Shown here in pieces: positions 42,642 to 52,642 of a stretch of 64,000 bases of DNA (its first letter is position 1; each line of letters starts with the position of its first letter). The stretch covers positions 62,001 to 126,000 of the forward strand of contig NZ_JACJIM010000006.1 in NCBI RefSeq assembly GCF_014138435.1, read 5' to 3'. Source of the DNA: Methylobacterium fujisawaense (GTDB lineage Bacteria; Pseudomonadota; Alphaproteobacteria; Rhizobiales; Beijerinckiaceae). Below the pieces are notes generated by a model. The model saw nothing but the letters and a program-made list of their open reading frames with translations. It was not told where the DNA came from and made no database searches. The position numbers and the translations under genes are program-made.

Positions 42642-44036
42642 ATGAACGAGAGTTCACCGATCCGGACCGACACGGCCCGGGCTTACCAGCCCGGCGAGGC
42701 GCCCGCGCGGGAGGTCCGGACGCGGCGCTTCCGGCCGATCCGCTGGCTCGTGATCCTGATGCTGCTCGCCGGCGCCGGGGCGATCGGTCATCGCTGGTAC
42801 GAGGCGCGCACCGACAAGGGCGCGGAGCCCGCGACGGCGCACAAGGGCGGCGGCCGCGGCGGCCGGCACGGCGGCGCCGACATGCCGCAGGCGGTGGGCG
42901 TCGCGACGGTCACGACCGGCGACATGCCGGTGGTGCTCCAGGGCCTCGGCACGGTGACGCCGCTGGCCACCGTGACGGTGAAGTCGCAGATCAGCGGCTA
43001 TCTCACCCAGGTGAAGTTCCGCGAGGGCCAGACCGTGAAGGCCGGCGACGAACTCGCGCAGATCGATTCCCGGCCCTACGAGGCGCTGCTCGCCCAGTAC
43101 CAGGGCCAGCTCGCCCGCGATCAGGCGCTCCTGCAGAACTCGAAGCTCGACCTGCAGCGCTACCAGACCCTGAACCGGCAGGACTCGATCTCGAAGCAGA
43201 ACGTCGACACCCAGGGCGCCCTGGTGAAGCAGAACGAGGGCACGGTCGCGGCCGATCAGGCGCTGGTCGACCAGCAGAAGCTCAACATCGCCTACACGCA
43301 CATCACGTCGCCGGTGGACGGGCGGGTCGGCCTGCGTCAGGTCGACCAGGGCAACTACATCTCGGCCGCATCCACGGCGATCGTGGTGGTGACCCAGCTC
43401 CACCCGATCTCGGTGATCTTCACCCTGCCGGAGGACGACGTGGCGCGGGTGATGCGGCAGGTGCGAGCGGGCGCGAAGCTGACCGTGCGGGCCTATGACC
43501 GCGGCGACGCCCACGAGATCGCCGCCGGCCGGCTCGACACGGTCGACAATCAGATCGACACGACCACCGGCACGGTGAAGCTGCGCGCGCTGTTCGACAA
43601 CGGCGACGAGGAGCTGTTCCCGAACCAGTTCGTGAACGCCAAGCTCACCGTCGACACGGTGCGGGGCGCGGCGCTCGTGCCGAATGCGAGCCTGCTCCAG
43701 GGCACGCCCGGCACCTACGTCTACCTGATGGACGGGGACAACAAGGTCACGGTCCGGCCGATCAAGACCGGCGAGACCGACGGGACCAACACCGTGGTGG
43801 TCTCGGGCCTGAAGCCCGGGGATCGAGTCGTCACCGACGGCACCGACCGGCTGAAGGACGGCGCCCCGGTGCGGATCACGGAGGGCGCACAGGCGGCGGC
43901 AGGGGACGGGAAGGCCGCGGAGGCCAAACCCGACGGCAAGGGTGAGGTGAAGTCCGGCGCGCCGACCGACGCGGCGGCGGATGTTCAAGGGACAGCGGAG
44001 GGCGGTCGTCGGCACCGGCGCCGTCAGGCGCAGTGA
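42642..44036 (+). CDS. mdtA: RND efflux periplasmic adaptor (MdtA/HlyD family)
   Basis: A 464-residue membrane-fusion protein. It has an N-terminal membrane anchor (RWLVILMLLAGAGAIG), then a barrel-sandwich lipoyl domain (VKSQISGYLTQVKFREGQTVKAGD), an alpha-hairpin (residues ~140-200) and a beta-barrel domain (VIFTLPEDDVARVM). It ends in an Ala/Gly/Lys-rich tail. It bridges the two inner-membrane pumps encoded downstream to an outer-membrane channel. It is the first gene of a four-gene operon; the permease gene starts 274 bp later, after a dispersed repeat. Confidence 0.92.
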   Translation: MNESSPIRTDTARAYQPGEAPAREVRTRRFRPIRWLVILMLLAGAGAIGHRWYEARTDKGAEPATAHKGGGRGGRHGGADMPQAVGVATVTTGDMPVVLQGLGTVTPLATVTVKSQISGYLTQVKFREGQTVKAGDELAQIDSRPYEALLAQYQGQLARDQALLQNSKLDLQRYQTLNRQDSISKQNVDTQGALVKQNEGTVAADQALVDQQKLNIAYTHITSPVDGRVGLRQVDQGNYISAASTAIVVVTQLHPISVIFTLPEDDVARVMRQVRAGAKLTVRAYDRGDAHEIAAGRLDTVDNQIDTTTGTVKLRALFDNGDEELFPNQFVNAKLTVDTVRGAALVPNASLLQGTPGTYVYLMDGDNKVTVRPIKTGETDGTNTVVVSGLKPGDRVVTDGTDRLKDGAPVRITEGAQAAAGDGKAAEAKPDGKGEVKSGAPTDAAADVQGTAEGGRRHRRRQAQ

Positions 44037-44122
44037 GGACGGGTCTGGCGCGCGGGACCCGCGGCCTCCCCTCCCCCTTCCGCGGAGTCGGGGAGATTCC
44101 GGAAGGTCAGTCCCAGTCTCCT

Positions 44123-44239
44123 CCTCATCCTGAGGTGCGGCGAAGCCGCCTCGAAGGAGGGCTCCAGGGATCGCGCGGCCGGCTGGAGAGCTCCTTCGAG
44201 GCCTGCGCTGCGCTTCGGCACCTTAGGATGAGGGCGCGG
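44123..44239. repeat. Dispersed ~118-bp intergenic palindromic repeat, copy 1
   Basis: It begins with CCTCATCCTGAGGTGC and ends with GCACCTTAGGATGAGGGCGCGG, so the ends form an imperfect inverted repeat. The interior includes AAGGAGGGCTCCAGGGATCGCG and CTCCTTCGAGG, which reappear in copy 2 at 50966-51085. It lies in the 274-bp gap between the adaptor and the first permease. Repeats of this look are frequent in Rhizobiales genomes; no coding capacity is seen. Confidence 0.85.
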
Positions 44240-44310
44240 ATGGGACGTCCGTGCCCCCCGATTCAAGCCTCCCTGCAGTGCAGGCTGTCCGGCGCGGAAG
44301 GGTCGCGCCC

Positions 44311-47300
44311 ATGAACCCGTCCCGCCTCTTCATCCTGCGCCCGGTGGCGACGACGCTGCTGATGCTGGCGATCCTGATCGTCGGCGGCGTGTCGTACCTG
44401 AACCTGCCGGTCTCGGCGCTGCCGGCCGTCGACTACCCGACGATCCAGATCCAGACCTTCTATCCCGGCGCCAGCCCCGAGGTGATGACCTCCTCGGTCA
44501 CGGCGCCCCTGGAGCGGCAGTTCGGGCAGCTCGCCAACCTCAACCAGATGACCTCGCAATCCTCCGCGGGGGCCTCGGTCATCACCCTGCAGTTCAGCCT
44601 GGACCTGTCCCTCGACATCGCCGAGCAGCAGGTCCAGGCGGCGATCAACGCCGCCGGCAACCTGCTGCCCTCGGACCTGCCGGCGCCGCCGATCTACGCC
44701 AAGGTCAACCCGGCCGACGCGCCGGTCCTCACCCTGGCGCTGACGTCGAAGACCCTGCCGCTCACCCAGGTGCGCGACCTCGCCGAATCGCGCCTCGCGC
44801 AGAAGATCAGCCAGGTGGCGGGGGTCGGCCTCGTGAGCATCTCGGGCGGCCAGCGCCCGGCCGTGCGGGTGCGGTTCAACGCCCGGGCGCTCGCCGCCTA
44901 CGGGCTCAACATCGACGACCTGCGCACCACGATCACCAACCTCAACGTCAACACGCCCAAGGGCACGATCGACGGGCCGACGCAGTCCTACGCGATCAAC
45001 GCCAACGACCAGATCCGCGACCCGAAGGCCTACAATTCGGCGATCATCGCCTACCGCAACGGCGCCCCGGTGATGCTCTCGGAGGTCGCCGACGTGGTCG
45101 AGGGGCCGGAGAACACCAAGCTCGGCGCCTGGGCCGACGCGACGCCGGCGGTGATCCTCAACATCCAGCGCCAGCCCGGCGCCAACGTCATCGCCACCGT
45201 CGACAAGATCAAGGCGCTGCTGCCGCAGCTCCAGGCGAGCCTGCCGGCTGCCGTGGCGGTGGCGCCGCTGACCGACCGCACCACCACGATCCGCGCCTCC
45301 GTGGAGGACGTGCAGTTCGAGCTGGGCCTCGCCATCGCCCTGGTGGTGCTGGTGATCTTCCTGTTCCTGCGCAGCCTGTCGGCGACCCTGATCCCGAGCC
45401 TGTCCGTGCCCCTGTCGCTGATCGGCGCCCTGTCGGTGATGGACCTCTACGGCTTCTCCCTCGACAACCTGTCGCTGATGGCGCTGACCATCGCCACCGG
45501 CTTCGTGGTCGACGACGCCATCGTGGTGATCGAGAACATTGCCCGCCACGTGGAGGCGGGCGACTCGCCCCTGGAGGCGGCGCTCAAGGGCTCCCGCGAG
45601 ATCGGCTTCACCATCATCTCGCTCACCGTCTCGCTGATCGCCGTGCTGATCCCGCTGCTGTTCATGGGCGACGTGGTCGGGCGGCTGTTCCACGAATTCG
45701 CCATCACGCTGGCGGCCACCATCATCATCTCGGCGGTGGTCTCGCTGACGCTGGTGCCGATGCTGTGCGCGCGGCTCCTGAAGCACGTGCCCGAGGCCGA
45801 GACCCGCCGCCGGGAGGGCGTGCTCTCCCGTCTCGGCCGGCGCGCCATCGACGCCACCATCGCGTCGTACGGGCGCTCCCTGCGGGTGGTTCTCGACCAC
45901 CAGGGCCTGACGCTGCTGGTGGCGCTCGGCACGCTGGGGCTCACCGTCTACCTGTTCGTGGTGATCCCCAAGGGCTTCTTCCCCGTGCAGGACACGGGCG
46001 TGATCCAGGGCATCACCCAGGCGGACCAGTCCGTCTCCTACGCGGCCATGGCCGAGCGCCAGCAGCGCATGGCCGAGATCGTCCTCAAGGACCCGGACGT
46101 GGCCAGCCTGTCCTCGTTCATCGGGGTCGACGGCCAGAACGTCACGCTCAATTCCGGCCGGATGCTGATCAACCTGAAGCCCCGGGATGAGCGCACGGCC
46201 TCGGCCAGCGCGATCATCCGGCGGATCTCGGCGGCGGTCGCGAACGAGCCGGGCATGCGGCTGTACATGCAGCCGGTCCAGGACCTGACCATCGACACGG
46301 CGGTCTCGGCGACCCAGTACCAGGTCATCCTCGAGAGCCCGAACATCGACGATTTCGAGACCTGGGTGCCGCGCTTCACCGCGGCGCTGGCGAAGTCGCC
46401 CGTGGTGGCGGACGTGGCGAGCGACCACCAGGGCCAGGGGCTCGCCGCCTACGTGACCATCGACCGGCCCACCGCCGGCCGCTACGGCATCACCCCGGCC
46501 ACGATCGACAACGCCCTCTACGACGCCTTCGGCCAGCGCATCATCTCGACGATCTTCACCCAGTCCAACCAGTACCGGGTGATCCTGGAGGCCGATCCGA
46601 AGCTGCACACGACCCTGCGCAGCCTCGACGCGATCTACCTGCCCTCCTCCACGGCGACCAACGGGCAGGTGCCGCTCTCCGCGGTGGCGCGGATCAGCGA
46701 GCGGCGGGCGCCGCTCCTGATCTCGCATCTCGGCCAGTTCCCGGCCACCACCGTGTCGTTCAACCTCGCCCCGGGCGCCGCCCTCGGTCAGGCGGTCGAG
46801 GCGATCGACACGGTCAAGGCCGAGATCGGCCTGCCGCCCTCGTTCCGGGTGGTGCCGCAGGGCTCGGTCTTCGCCTTCCAGTCGGCGCTCGGCAACGAGC
46901 TGTTCCTCGTGCTGGCGGCGATCGTCACCGTCTACATCGTGCTCGGCGTGCTCTACGAGAGCTTCATCCACCCGATCACCATCCTGTCGACCCTGCCGTC
47001 GGCGGGGATCGGGGCCCTACTCGGCCTGATGCTGTTCGGCCTGTCGCTCGACATCATCGCGGTGATCGGCATCGTCCTGCTGATCGGCATCGTGAAGAAG
47101 AACGCCATCATGATGATCGACTTCGCGCTCCAGGCGGAGCGCGAGGACGGGCTCGAGCCCCGGGAGGCGATCTTCCAGGCCTGCCTGCTGCGCTTCCGGC
47201 CGATCCTGATGACGACGCTGGCGGCTCTGTTCGCCGCGGTGCCGCTGATCCTGGGCACCGGCGTGGGCTCGGAGCTGCGCCAGCCGCTCGGCATCTGCAT

Positions 47301-47436
47301 CGCGGGCGGCCTGATCGTCAGCCAGGTGCTGACGCTGTTCACGACGCCGGTGATTTACTTGGCCTTCGACCGGTTGGAGCGGCGGATTTCCGGGCGGCGG
47401 GGGCCCGATCTCGCGGCCGGCGAGGCGCTGCCGTGA
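44311..47436 (+). CDS. mdtB: RND efflux permease, MdtB-like
   Basis: A 1041-residue, twelve-helix inner-membrane proton/drug antiporter. The start (NPSRLFILRPVATTLLMLAI) is family-typical. The proton-relay aspartate pair is in FVVDDAIVVIENIARH of helix 4, and the helix-10 lysine is in GIVKKNAIMMIDFALQ. MdtB-type pumps work as heterotrimers with MdtC. I chose the ATG at 44311, which fits the family; an upstream start at 44251 lies in non-conserved sequence. The stop overlaps the next start as ATGA. Confidence 0.94.
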   Translation: MNPSRLFILRPVATTLLMLAILIVGGVSYLNLPVSALPAVDYPTIQIQTFYPGASPEVMTSSVTAPLERQFGQLANLNQMTSQSSAGASVITLQFSLDLSLDIAEQQVQAAINAAGNLLPSDLPAPPIYAKVNPADAPVLTLALTSKTLPLTQVRDLAESRLAQKISQVAGVGLVSISGGQRPAVRVRFNARALAAYGLNIDDLRTTITNLNVNTPKGTIDGPTQSYAINANDQIRDPKAYNSAIIAYRNGAPVMLSEVADVVEGPENTKLGAWADATPAVILNIQRQPGANVIATVDKIKALLPQLQASLPAAVAVAPLTDRTTTIRASVEDVQFELGLAIALVVLVIFLFLRSLSATLIPSLSVPLSLIGALSVMDLYGFSLDNLSLMALTIATGFVVDDAIVVIENIARHVEAGDSPLEAALKGSREIGFTIISLTVSLIAVLIPLLFMGDVVGRLFHEFAITLAATIIISAVVSLTLVPMLCARLLKHVPEAETRRREGVLSRLGRRAIDATIASYGRSLRVVLDHQGLTLLVALGTLGLTVYLFVVIPKGFFPVQDTGVIQGITQADQSVSYAAMAERQQRMAEIVLKDPDVASLSSFIGVDGQNVTLNSGRMLINLKPRDERTASASAIIRRISAAVANEPGMRLYMQPVQDLTIDTAVSATQYQVILESPNIDDFETWVPRFTAALAKSPVVADVASDHQGQGLAAYVTIDRPTAGRYGITPATIDNALYDAFGQRIISTIFTQSNQYRVILEADPKLHTTLRSLDAIYLPSSTATNGQVPLSAVARISERRAPLLISHLGQFPATTVSFNLAPGAALGQAVEAIDTVKAEIGLPPSFRVVPQGSVFAFQSALGNELFLVLAAIVTVYIVLGVLYESFIHPITILSTLPSAGIGALLGLMLFGLSLDIIAVIGIVLLIGIVKKNAIMMIDFALQAEREDGLEPREAIFQACLLRFRPILMTTLAALFAAVPLILGTGVGSELRQPLGICIAGGLIVSQVLTLFTTPVIYLAFDRLERRISGRRGPDLAAGEALP

Positions 47437-50400
47437 ACATCTCCGAGCCGTTCATCCGACGGCCGGTGGCGACCACGCTGCTCACGATCGGCGTGCTGCT
47501 GGCGGGCGTGTTCGCCTTCCTGAAGCTGCCGGTGGCGCCGCTGCCGCAGATCGACTTCCCGGTCATCCTCGTCCAGGCGCAGATGGCCGGCGCCTCGCCC
47601 GAGACCATGGCCACCACCGTGGCGGCGCCGCTCGAACGGCGGCTCGGCGCCATCGCCGACGTCAACGAGATGACGTCGACGAACGCCCTCGGCTCCACCC
47701 GGATCGTGCTGCTGTTCGGCCTGAACCGCGACATCGACGGTGCGGCCCGCGACGTCCAGGCCGCCATCAACGCGGCCCGCGCCGACCTGCCGGCCTCGCT
47801 CCGGCAGAACCCGACCTACCGGAAGTTCAACCCCGCCGACACGCCGATCATCATCCTCGGCATGACCTCGGAGACGCTCACCCGCGGGCAGGTCTACGAT
47901 TCCGCCGCCACCGTGGTGCAGCAGAAGCTGTCGCAGCTGCCCGGTGTCGGCAATGTCGATATCGGCGGCTCGTCCCTGCCGGCGGTGCGGGTCGAGCTCG
48001 ATCCCACGGCCCTGTTCAACTACGGCATCGGCCTCGAAGGCATCCGGGCGGCTTTGGCCTCGGCCAACGCCAACTCGCCCAAGGGCGAGATCGATGCGGG
48101 CGACCGCCGCTACCAGCTCTACGCCAACGACCAGGGCCGCAAGGCCGCCGATTACCGCGACATCATCGTGGCCTATCGCAACGGCGCCGCGGTGAAGCTC
48201 ACCGACGTGGGGGAGGTGCTCGACGGGGTCGAGGACAAGCGCAACCTCGGCATCGTCAACGGCAAGCCCGGCGTGCTGCTGTTCGTCTACAAGCAGCCCG
48301 GCGCCAACGTGGTCGAGACCATCAACGCCGTGAAGGAGGCCCTGCCGCAGATCACCGCGGCGCTGCCGGGCGGCATCGACATCAAGCTCACCGGTGACCG
48401 CAGCGCCACGATCCGCGCCTCGCTCTCGGCCACCGAGGAGACGCTGCTGGTGGCGGTCGGCCTCGTCATCCTGGTGGTCTTCGCCTTCCTGCGCTCCTGG
48501 CGGGCGACCCTGGTCCCGGCGGTCGCCGTGCCGATCTCGATCATCGGCACCTTCTCGGCGATGTACCTGCTCGGCTACTCGCTCAACATCCTGTCGCTGA
48601 CCGCGCTGATCATCGGCACCGGCTTCGTGGTCGACGACGCCATCGTGGTCTTGGAGAACGTCCAGCGGCACATCGAGGAGGGCAAGCCCCGGCTCCAGGC
48701 GGCGCTGATCGGCGCCCGGGAGGTCGGCTTCACGGTGATCTCGATGAGCCTGTCGCTCATCGCGGTGTTCCTGCCGATCCTGCTGATGGGCGGCCTCGTC
48801 GGGCGCATCTTCCAGGAATTCTCCGTCACCCTGTCGCTGTCGATCCTGATCTCTTTGGTCCTCTCGCTCACCACGACGCCGATGATGTGCGCCCGGCTAC
48901 TCCGGGCCGAGGGGCACGGCCCCAACGGCGAACCCCCGGCGGGCCGCCGGCCGAACTGGCTGATCCGGATGCTGGAGGGCGGTTTCTCGCGTCTGCTCGG
49001 CGCCTACGAACGGACCCTCGCGGTGGCGCTCGCCCATCCGCGGCTCGTGCTGCTGAGCCTGCTCGCCACAGTCGGCCTCAACGTCTACCTCTACATCATC
49101 GTCCCGAAGGGCTTCTTCCCCGAGCAGGATACCGGGCAGATGATGGGCGGCATCCAGGCCGACCAGCGCATCTCGTTCCAGTCCATGGAGAAGAAGCTCA
49201 AGCAGGCGACCGCGATCGTCGGCGCGGATCCGGCGGTGGAAAGCGTCGTCGGCTTCACGGGGGGCCGCGGCACCAACTCGGCCAACGTCTTCGTCGGCCT
49301 GAAGCCGCTCAACGAGCGGGCGCCGATCTCCGCGGTCATGGCGCGGCTGCGGCCGAAGCTCGCGCAAGTTGCGGGGGCGCGCCTCTACGTCTTCCCGCGC
49401 CAGGACCTGCAGATGGGCGGGCGCCAGAGCTTCGCCCAGTACCAGTACACCCTTCAGGGCGACACTGCCGCGGAGCTGTTCGCCGCCGCCCCGAAGCTGG
49501 TGGCGGCCCTGCAGAAGGATCCGACCTTCGCGGACGTGACCTCGGACCAGCAGGAGGGCGGGCTGGAGAGCCGGGTCGTGATCGACCGGGCGACCGCGTT
49601 CCGCTACGGCATCACGCCGATCAAGATCGACAACACCCTCTACGACGCCTTCGGCCAGCGTCAGGTCTCGACGATCTACAATCCGCTGAACCAGTACCAC
49701 GTCGTGATGGAGATCGCGCCGCGCTACCTGGAGACGCCGGAGACGCTCAAGCAGATCTACGTCTCGACCTCGGGCGGCAACGCGCCGGGCTCGGCCACCA
49801 CCAACGCGGTCGCCGGCACGGTGGCGGCGGGCGGGACCGTCAACATCAACACGGCGACCGGCACCAGCAGCCCGGGCAGCGGGTCGTCGGCGAGTGCCGC
49901 GACCGGCGCCGCCACCGGCTCCGGGGCGGTGGGCGGCTCGGGCAGCGCGGGCGCCGTCGCGGCGGCGGCCGCCGCCTCCGCCACCAGCACGGCCGACACC
50001 GCCTCGAACGCCGCCGCCATCGCGTCCGACTCGGCCCGCAACGCCTCCTCCAACGCCATCGCGGCGAGCAAGGGCGGGGCCTCGTCGAGCGCGCCCGTCT
50101 CGGCCGCCAAGGAGACGATGGTGCCGCTCTCGGCCTTCGCGCGGATCGAGCCCGGCAGCGCCCCCGTGCAGGTGAGCCACCAGGGCCTGTTCGTGGCGAC
50201 GACGATCTCGTTCAACCTCGCGCCGGGCAAGAGCCTGTCGGACGCCACCGACGCCATCGACCGGGCCATGGCCTCCCTGCAGCTCCCGGCCACGATCCAC
50301 GGCGAGTATGCCGGCGCGGCCAAGAACTACGTCGCCTCGGCCTCCCGCCAGCCGCTGCTGATCCTGGCGGCGATCCTGGCGGTCTACGCGGTCCTGGGGA

Positions 50401-50900
50401 TCCTCTACGAGAGCTTCGTGCACCCGCTGACGATCCTCTCCACCCTGCCCTCGGCCGGCGTCGGCGCCGTGCTGGCGCTGCTGGTGACCGGCACCGACTT
50501 CACCATCATCGCGCTGATCGCCGTGTTCCTGCTCATCGGCATCGTGAAGAAGAACGCGATCATGATGATCGACGTGGCGATCGATTCCGAGCGGACCCGG
50601 GGCGCGAATCCCGTGGACGCGATCCGCGAGGCCTGTCTCCTGCGCTTCCGGCCGATCATGATGACGACGCTGGCGGCCATGCTCGGCGCCGTGCCGCTGA
50701 TCCTGGCCAACGGCGAGGGCGCGGAGCTGCGCCGCCCGCTCGGCATCGCCATCGTCGGCGGGTTGATTGTGAGCCAGATCCTGACCCTCTACACCACCCC
50801 CGTCGTCTACCTCACCCTCGATCGCCTCCGGCACAGGGTGCTCAACCGGCGCAGGCGCGCGGGACGGGGCGGAGAAGCGGCGCTGCCGGCCGGAGAGTGA
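47433..50900 (+). CDS. mdtC: RND efflux permease, MdtC-like, with ~115-aa low-complexity insertion
   Basis: A 1155-residue partner permease starting with NISEPFIRRPVATTLLTIGV. It keeps the relay motifs FVVDDAIVVLENVQRH and GIVKKNAIMMIDVAID. It is about 115 residues longer than its partner because of an Ala/Ser/Gly/Thr-rich segment at residues ~780-894 in the second large periplasmic loop, just before the conserved MVPLSAFARI. The frame is intact and the flanks are normal. It overlaps mdtB by four bases (ATGA), so translation is coupled. Confidence 0.93.
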   Translation: MNISEPFIRRPVATTLLTIGVLLAGVFAFLKLPVAPLPQIDFPVILVQAQMAGASPETMATTVAAPLERRLGAIADVNEMTSTNALGSTRIVLLFGLNRDIDGAARDVQAAINAARADLPASLRQNPTYRKFNPADTPIIILGMTSETLTRGQVYDSAATVVQQKLSQLPGVGNVDIGGSSLPAVRVELDPTALFNYGIGLEGIRAALASANANSPKGEIDAGDRRYQLYANDQGRKAADYRDIIVAYRNGAAVKLTDVGEVLDGVEDKRNLGIVNGKPGVLLFVYKQPGANVVETINAVKEALPQITAALPGGIDIKLTGDRSATIRASLSATEETLLVAVGLVILVVFAFLRSWRATLVPAVAVPISIIGTFSAMYLLGYSLNILSLTALIIGTGFVVDDAIVVLENVQRHIEEGKPRLQAALIGAREVGFTVISMSLSLIAVFLPILLMGGLVGRIFQEFSVTLSLSILISLVLSLTTTPMMCARLLRAEGHGPNGEPPAGRRPNWLIRMLEGGFSRLLGAYERTLAVALAHPRLVLLSLLATVGLNVYLYIIVPKGFFPEQDTGQMMGGIQADQRISFQSMEKKLKQATAIVGADPAVESVVGFTGGRGTNSANVFVGLKPLNERAPISAVMARLRPKLAQVAGARLYVFPRQDLQMGGRQSFAQYQYTLQGDTAAELFAAAPKLVAALQKDPTFADVTSDQQEGGLESRVVIDRATAFRYGITPIKIDNTLYDAFGQRQVSTIYNPLNQYHVVMEIAPRYLETPETLKQIYVSTSGGNAPGSATTNAVAGTVAAGGTVNINTATGTSSPGSGSSASAATGAATGSGAVGGSGSAGAVAAAAAASATSTADTASNAAAIASDSARNASSNAIAASKGGASSSAPVSAAKETMVPLSAFARIEPGSAPVQVSHQGLFVATTISFNLAPGKSLSDATDAIDRAMASLQLPATIHGEYAGAAKNYVASASRQPLLILAAILAVYAVLGILYESFVHPLTILSTLPSAGVGAVLALLVTGTDFTIIALIAVFLLIGIVKKNAIMMIDVAIDSERTRGANPVDAIREACLLRFRPIMMTTLAAMLGAVPLILANGEGAELRRPLGIAIVGGLIVSQILTLYTTPVVYLTLDRLRHRVLNRRRRAGRGGEAALPAGE

Positions 50901-50965
50901 TGGTTAAGGTTTCACGTGAAACAGCGGCGGCTCCGGTCGGGTGTGAACATCTGTCCAACCCACGC

Positions 50966-51085
50966 CCTCATCCTGAGGTGCCCGCAGCAGCGGGCCCCGA
51001 AGGAGGGTTCCAGGGATCGCGCGTCTGGCTGGAGCCGTCCTTCGAGGACTCCGGTGCGCTCCGGCACCTCAGCATGAGGGCGCGG
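50966..51085. repeat. Dispersed ~118-bp intergenic palindromic repeat, copy 2
   Basis: It is similar along its whole length to copy 1 at 44123-44239: same CCTCATCCTGAGGTGC beginning, same GATCGCG centre, and an end GCACCTCAGCATGAGGGCGCGG. It lies between mdtC and the outer-membrane factor. Its last bases supply an in-frame ATG at 51074, and the preferred start codon of the next gene follows only 6 bp after it. Confidence 0.85.
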
Positions 51086-51091
51086 GTAGGC

Positions 51092-52642
51092 ATGACGCCT
51101 GCGTCCGTCGGATTGTTGAGCCGCGAATCTGCCGCTGCCAATCGCCGGCGCCGCACCCTCGCATCCCTCCTCCTCGCCGCCCCGCTCCTCGCCGGCTGCG
51201 TGGTTGGCCCCGACTACACCCGGCCCTCTGTGGAGACGCCCTTCGCCTACAAGCAGGGCGGCGTCCGCGAGGACAGCCCGGCCTATGTCGCGGCGCGCAA
51301 GAACGGCTGGCGCGAGGCCCGGCCCAACGACGCCGTGGAGCGCGGCGACTGGTGGCGGGTCTTTCGGGATCCGAATCTCGACCGGCTGATCCGCCTCGTC
51401 GACGTCGACAACCAGTCCCTCCGGCAGGCGGTGGCGAATTACCGGCAGGCCCGGGCCCTCGTCGCCTCCGCGCAGGCCGCCCTGTATCCGACGGTGATCG
51501 GCGCGCCGAGCATCACCCGGACCGGCAGCGGCACCACCACACGCACCAACGTGGCGCTGCTCGGCCAGGCGAGCTGGGAGCTCGACCTGTTCGGCGGCAC
51601 GCGCCGGACCATCGAGAGCGAGGCGGCCCTGGCGCAATCCGACGCCGCCACCCTCGCGCTGACCCGCTTGAGCATCCAGGCGGAGATCGCCGCCGACTAC
51701 CTGACGGTGCGCTACGCGGATTCGCTCCAGAAGGTGCTCGAGGAGAACGTCGAGAATTTCAAGAAGACCTTGGCGATCACCGAGAACCAGTACGCCGCGG
51801 GCGTCGCGGCCCGGTCCGACGTGATCACCGCGCAGACCCAGGTCCAGACCATCGAGGCCCAGGCCATCGCGGTTCGCCTGACCCGCGTGCAGTACGTCAA
51901 CGCCATCGCCACCCTGATCGGGCGCCCGCCCTCGGAGGTGTCGATCCCGGTGGCCGGAATCCCGCGCAATCCACCCGGCGTGCCGGTGGGCATCCCCGGC
52001 GACCTCCTGGAACGGCGCCCGGACGTGGCCCAGGCCGAGCGCCTCGTCCAGGCGCAGAGCGAGCGCATCGGCGTTGCGGTGGCGGCCTTCTTCCCCACCG
52101 TGACCATCTCGGCCCAGGGCGGCATCTCGGGGGCGACCCGCAACGGCCTGCTCTCGGCCGCCAACCAGGTCTGGTCTGTGGCGGCCTCCGGCAGCGAGGT
52201 GTTGTTCGACGGCGGCGCCCGCACGGCGGCCCTGCGCTCGGCCGAGGCCGGCTACGATTCTGCCGTGGCCGGCTACCGGCAGGTGGTGCTGGCCGCCTTC
52301 GCCGAGGTCGAGAACCAGATGGCGGCCCTGCGTATCCTCGGCCAGCAGCAGAAGGCGCAGGACACCGCCGTGGACCTGTCGCGCAAGGCCGTGGAGATCA
52401 CCCTCAACGAGTACCGGGCCGGCACCCAGAACTTCACCACGGTGGTGACCGCGCAGAGCCTGCTCGTGAACAACGAGGTCAACGCCCTCCAGGTGCGGCT
52501 GAGCCGCTTCACTGCGGCGGTCACGCTGATCCGCGCCCTCGGCGGCGGGTGGGACGTGCGCTCGCTGCCGAGCGATTCCGAGCTGAAGGGTCCGAGCCTG
52601 CCGATCGACCGGGGCGGGCAGGCGGTGCGCCCCGACGAGTAG
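51092..52642 (+). CDS. RND efflux outer-membrane factor, NodT/OprM family lipoprotein
   Basis: A 516-residue protein. It has a signal peptide with a lipobox (TLASLLLAAPLLAGC), then VVGPDYTRP, the standard start of NodT-type channels. Two TolC-like repeats follow (WWRVFRDPNLDRLI, NQSLRQAVANYRQARALVASAQ, and ERRPDVAQAERLVQAQSERIGVAVAAFFP). It forms the outer-membrane tunnel for the MdtABC-like pump. I prefer the ATG at 51092 since the one at 51074 lies in a dispersed repeat. Confidence 0.92.
   Translation: MTPASVGLLSRESAAANRRRRTLASLLLAAPLLAGCVVGPDYTRPSVETPFAYKQGGVREDSPAYVAARKNGWREARPNDAVERGDWWRVFRDPNLDRLIRLVDVDNQSLRQAVANYRQARALVASAQAALYPTVIGAPSITRTGSGTTTRTNVALLGQASWELDLFGGTRRTIESEAALAQSDAATLALTRLSIQAEIAADYLTVRYADSLQKVLEENVENFKKTLAITENQYAAGVAARSDVITAQTQVQTIEAQAIAVRLTRVQYVNAIATLIGRPPSEVSIPVAGIPRNPPGVPVGIPGDLLERRPDVAQAERLVQAQSERIGVAVAAFFPTVTISAQGGISGATRNGLLSAANQVWSVAASGSEVLFDGGARTAALRSAEAGYDSAVAGYRQVVLAAFAEVENQMAALRILGQQQKAQDTAVDLSRKAVEITLNEYRAGTQNFTTVVTAQSLLVNNEVNALQVRLSRFTAAVTLIRALGGGWDVRSLPSDSELKGPSLPIDRGGQAVRPDE

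Noticed and set aside
44263..46971. A 902-codon minus-strand frame opposite the MdtB-like gene
   Set aside because: Its residues are mostly Arg, Asp, His, Gln and Gly, the usual antisense shadow of a GC-rich gene; the plus-strand pump is certain.
48897..50834. A 645-codon minus-strand frame opposite the MdtC-like gene
   Set aside because: Same reason: low-complexity shadow without motifs.
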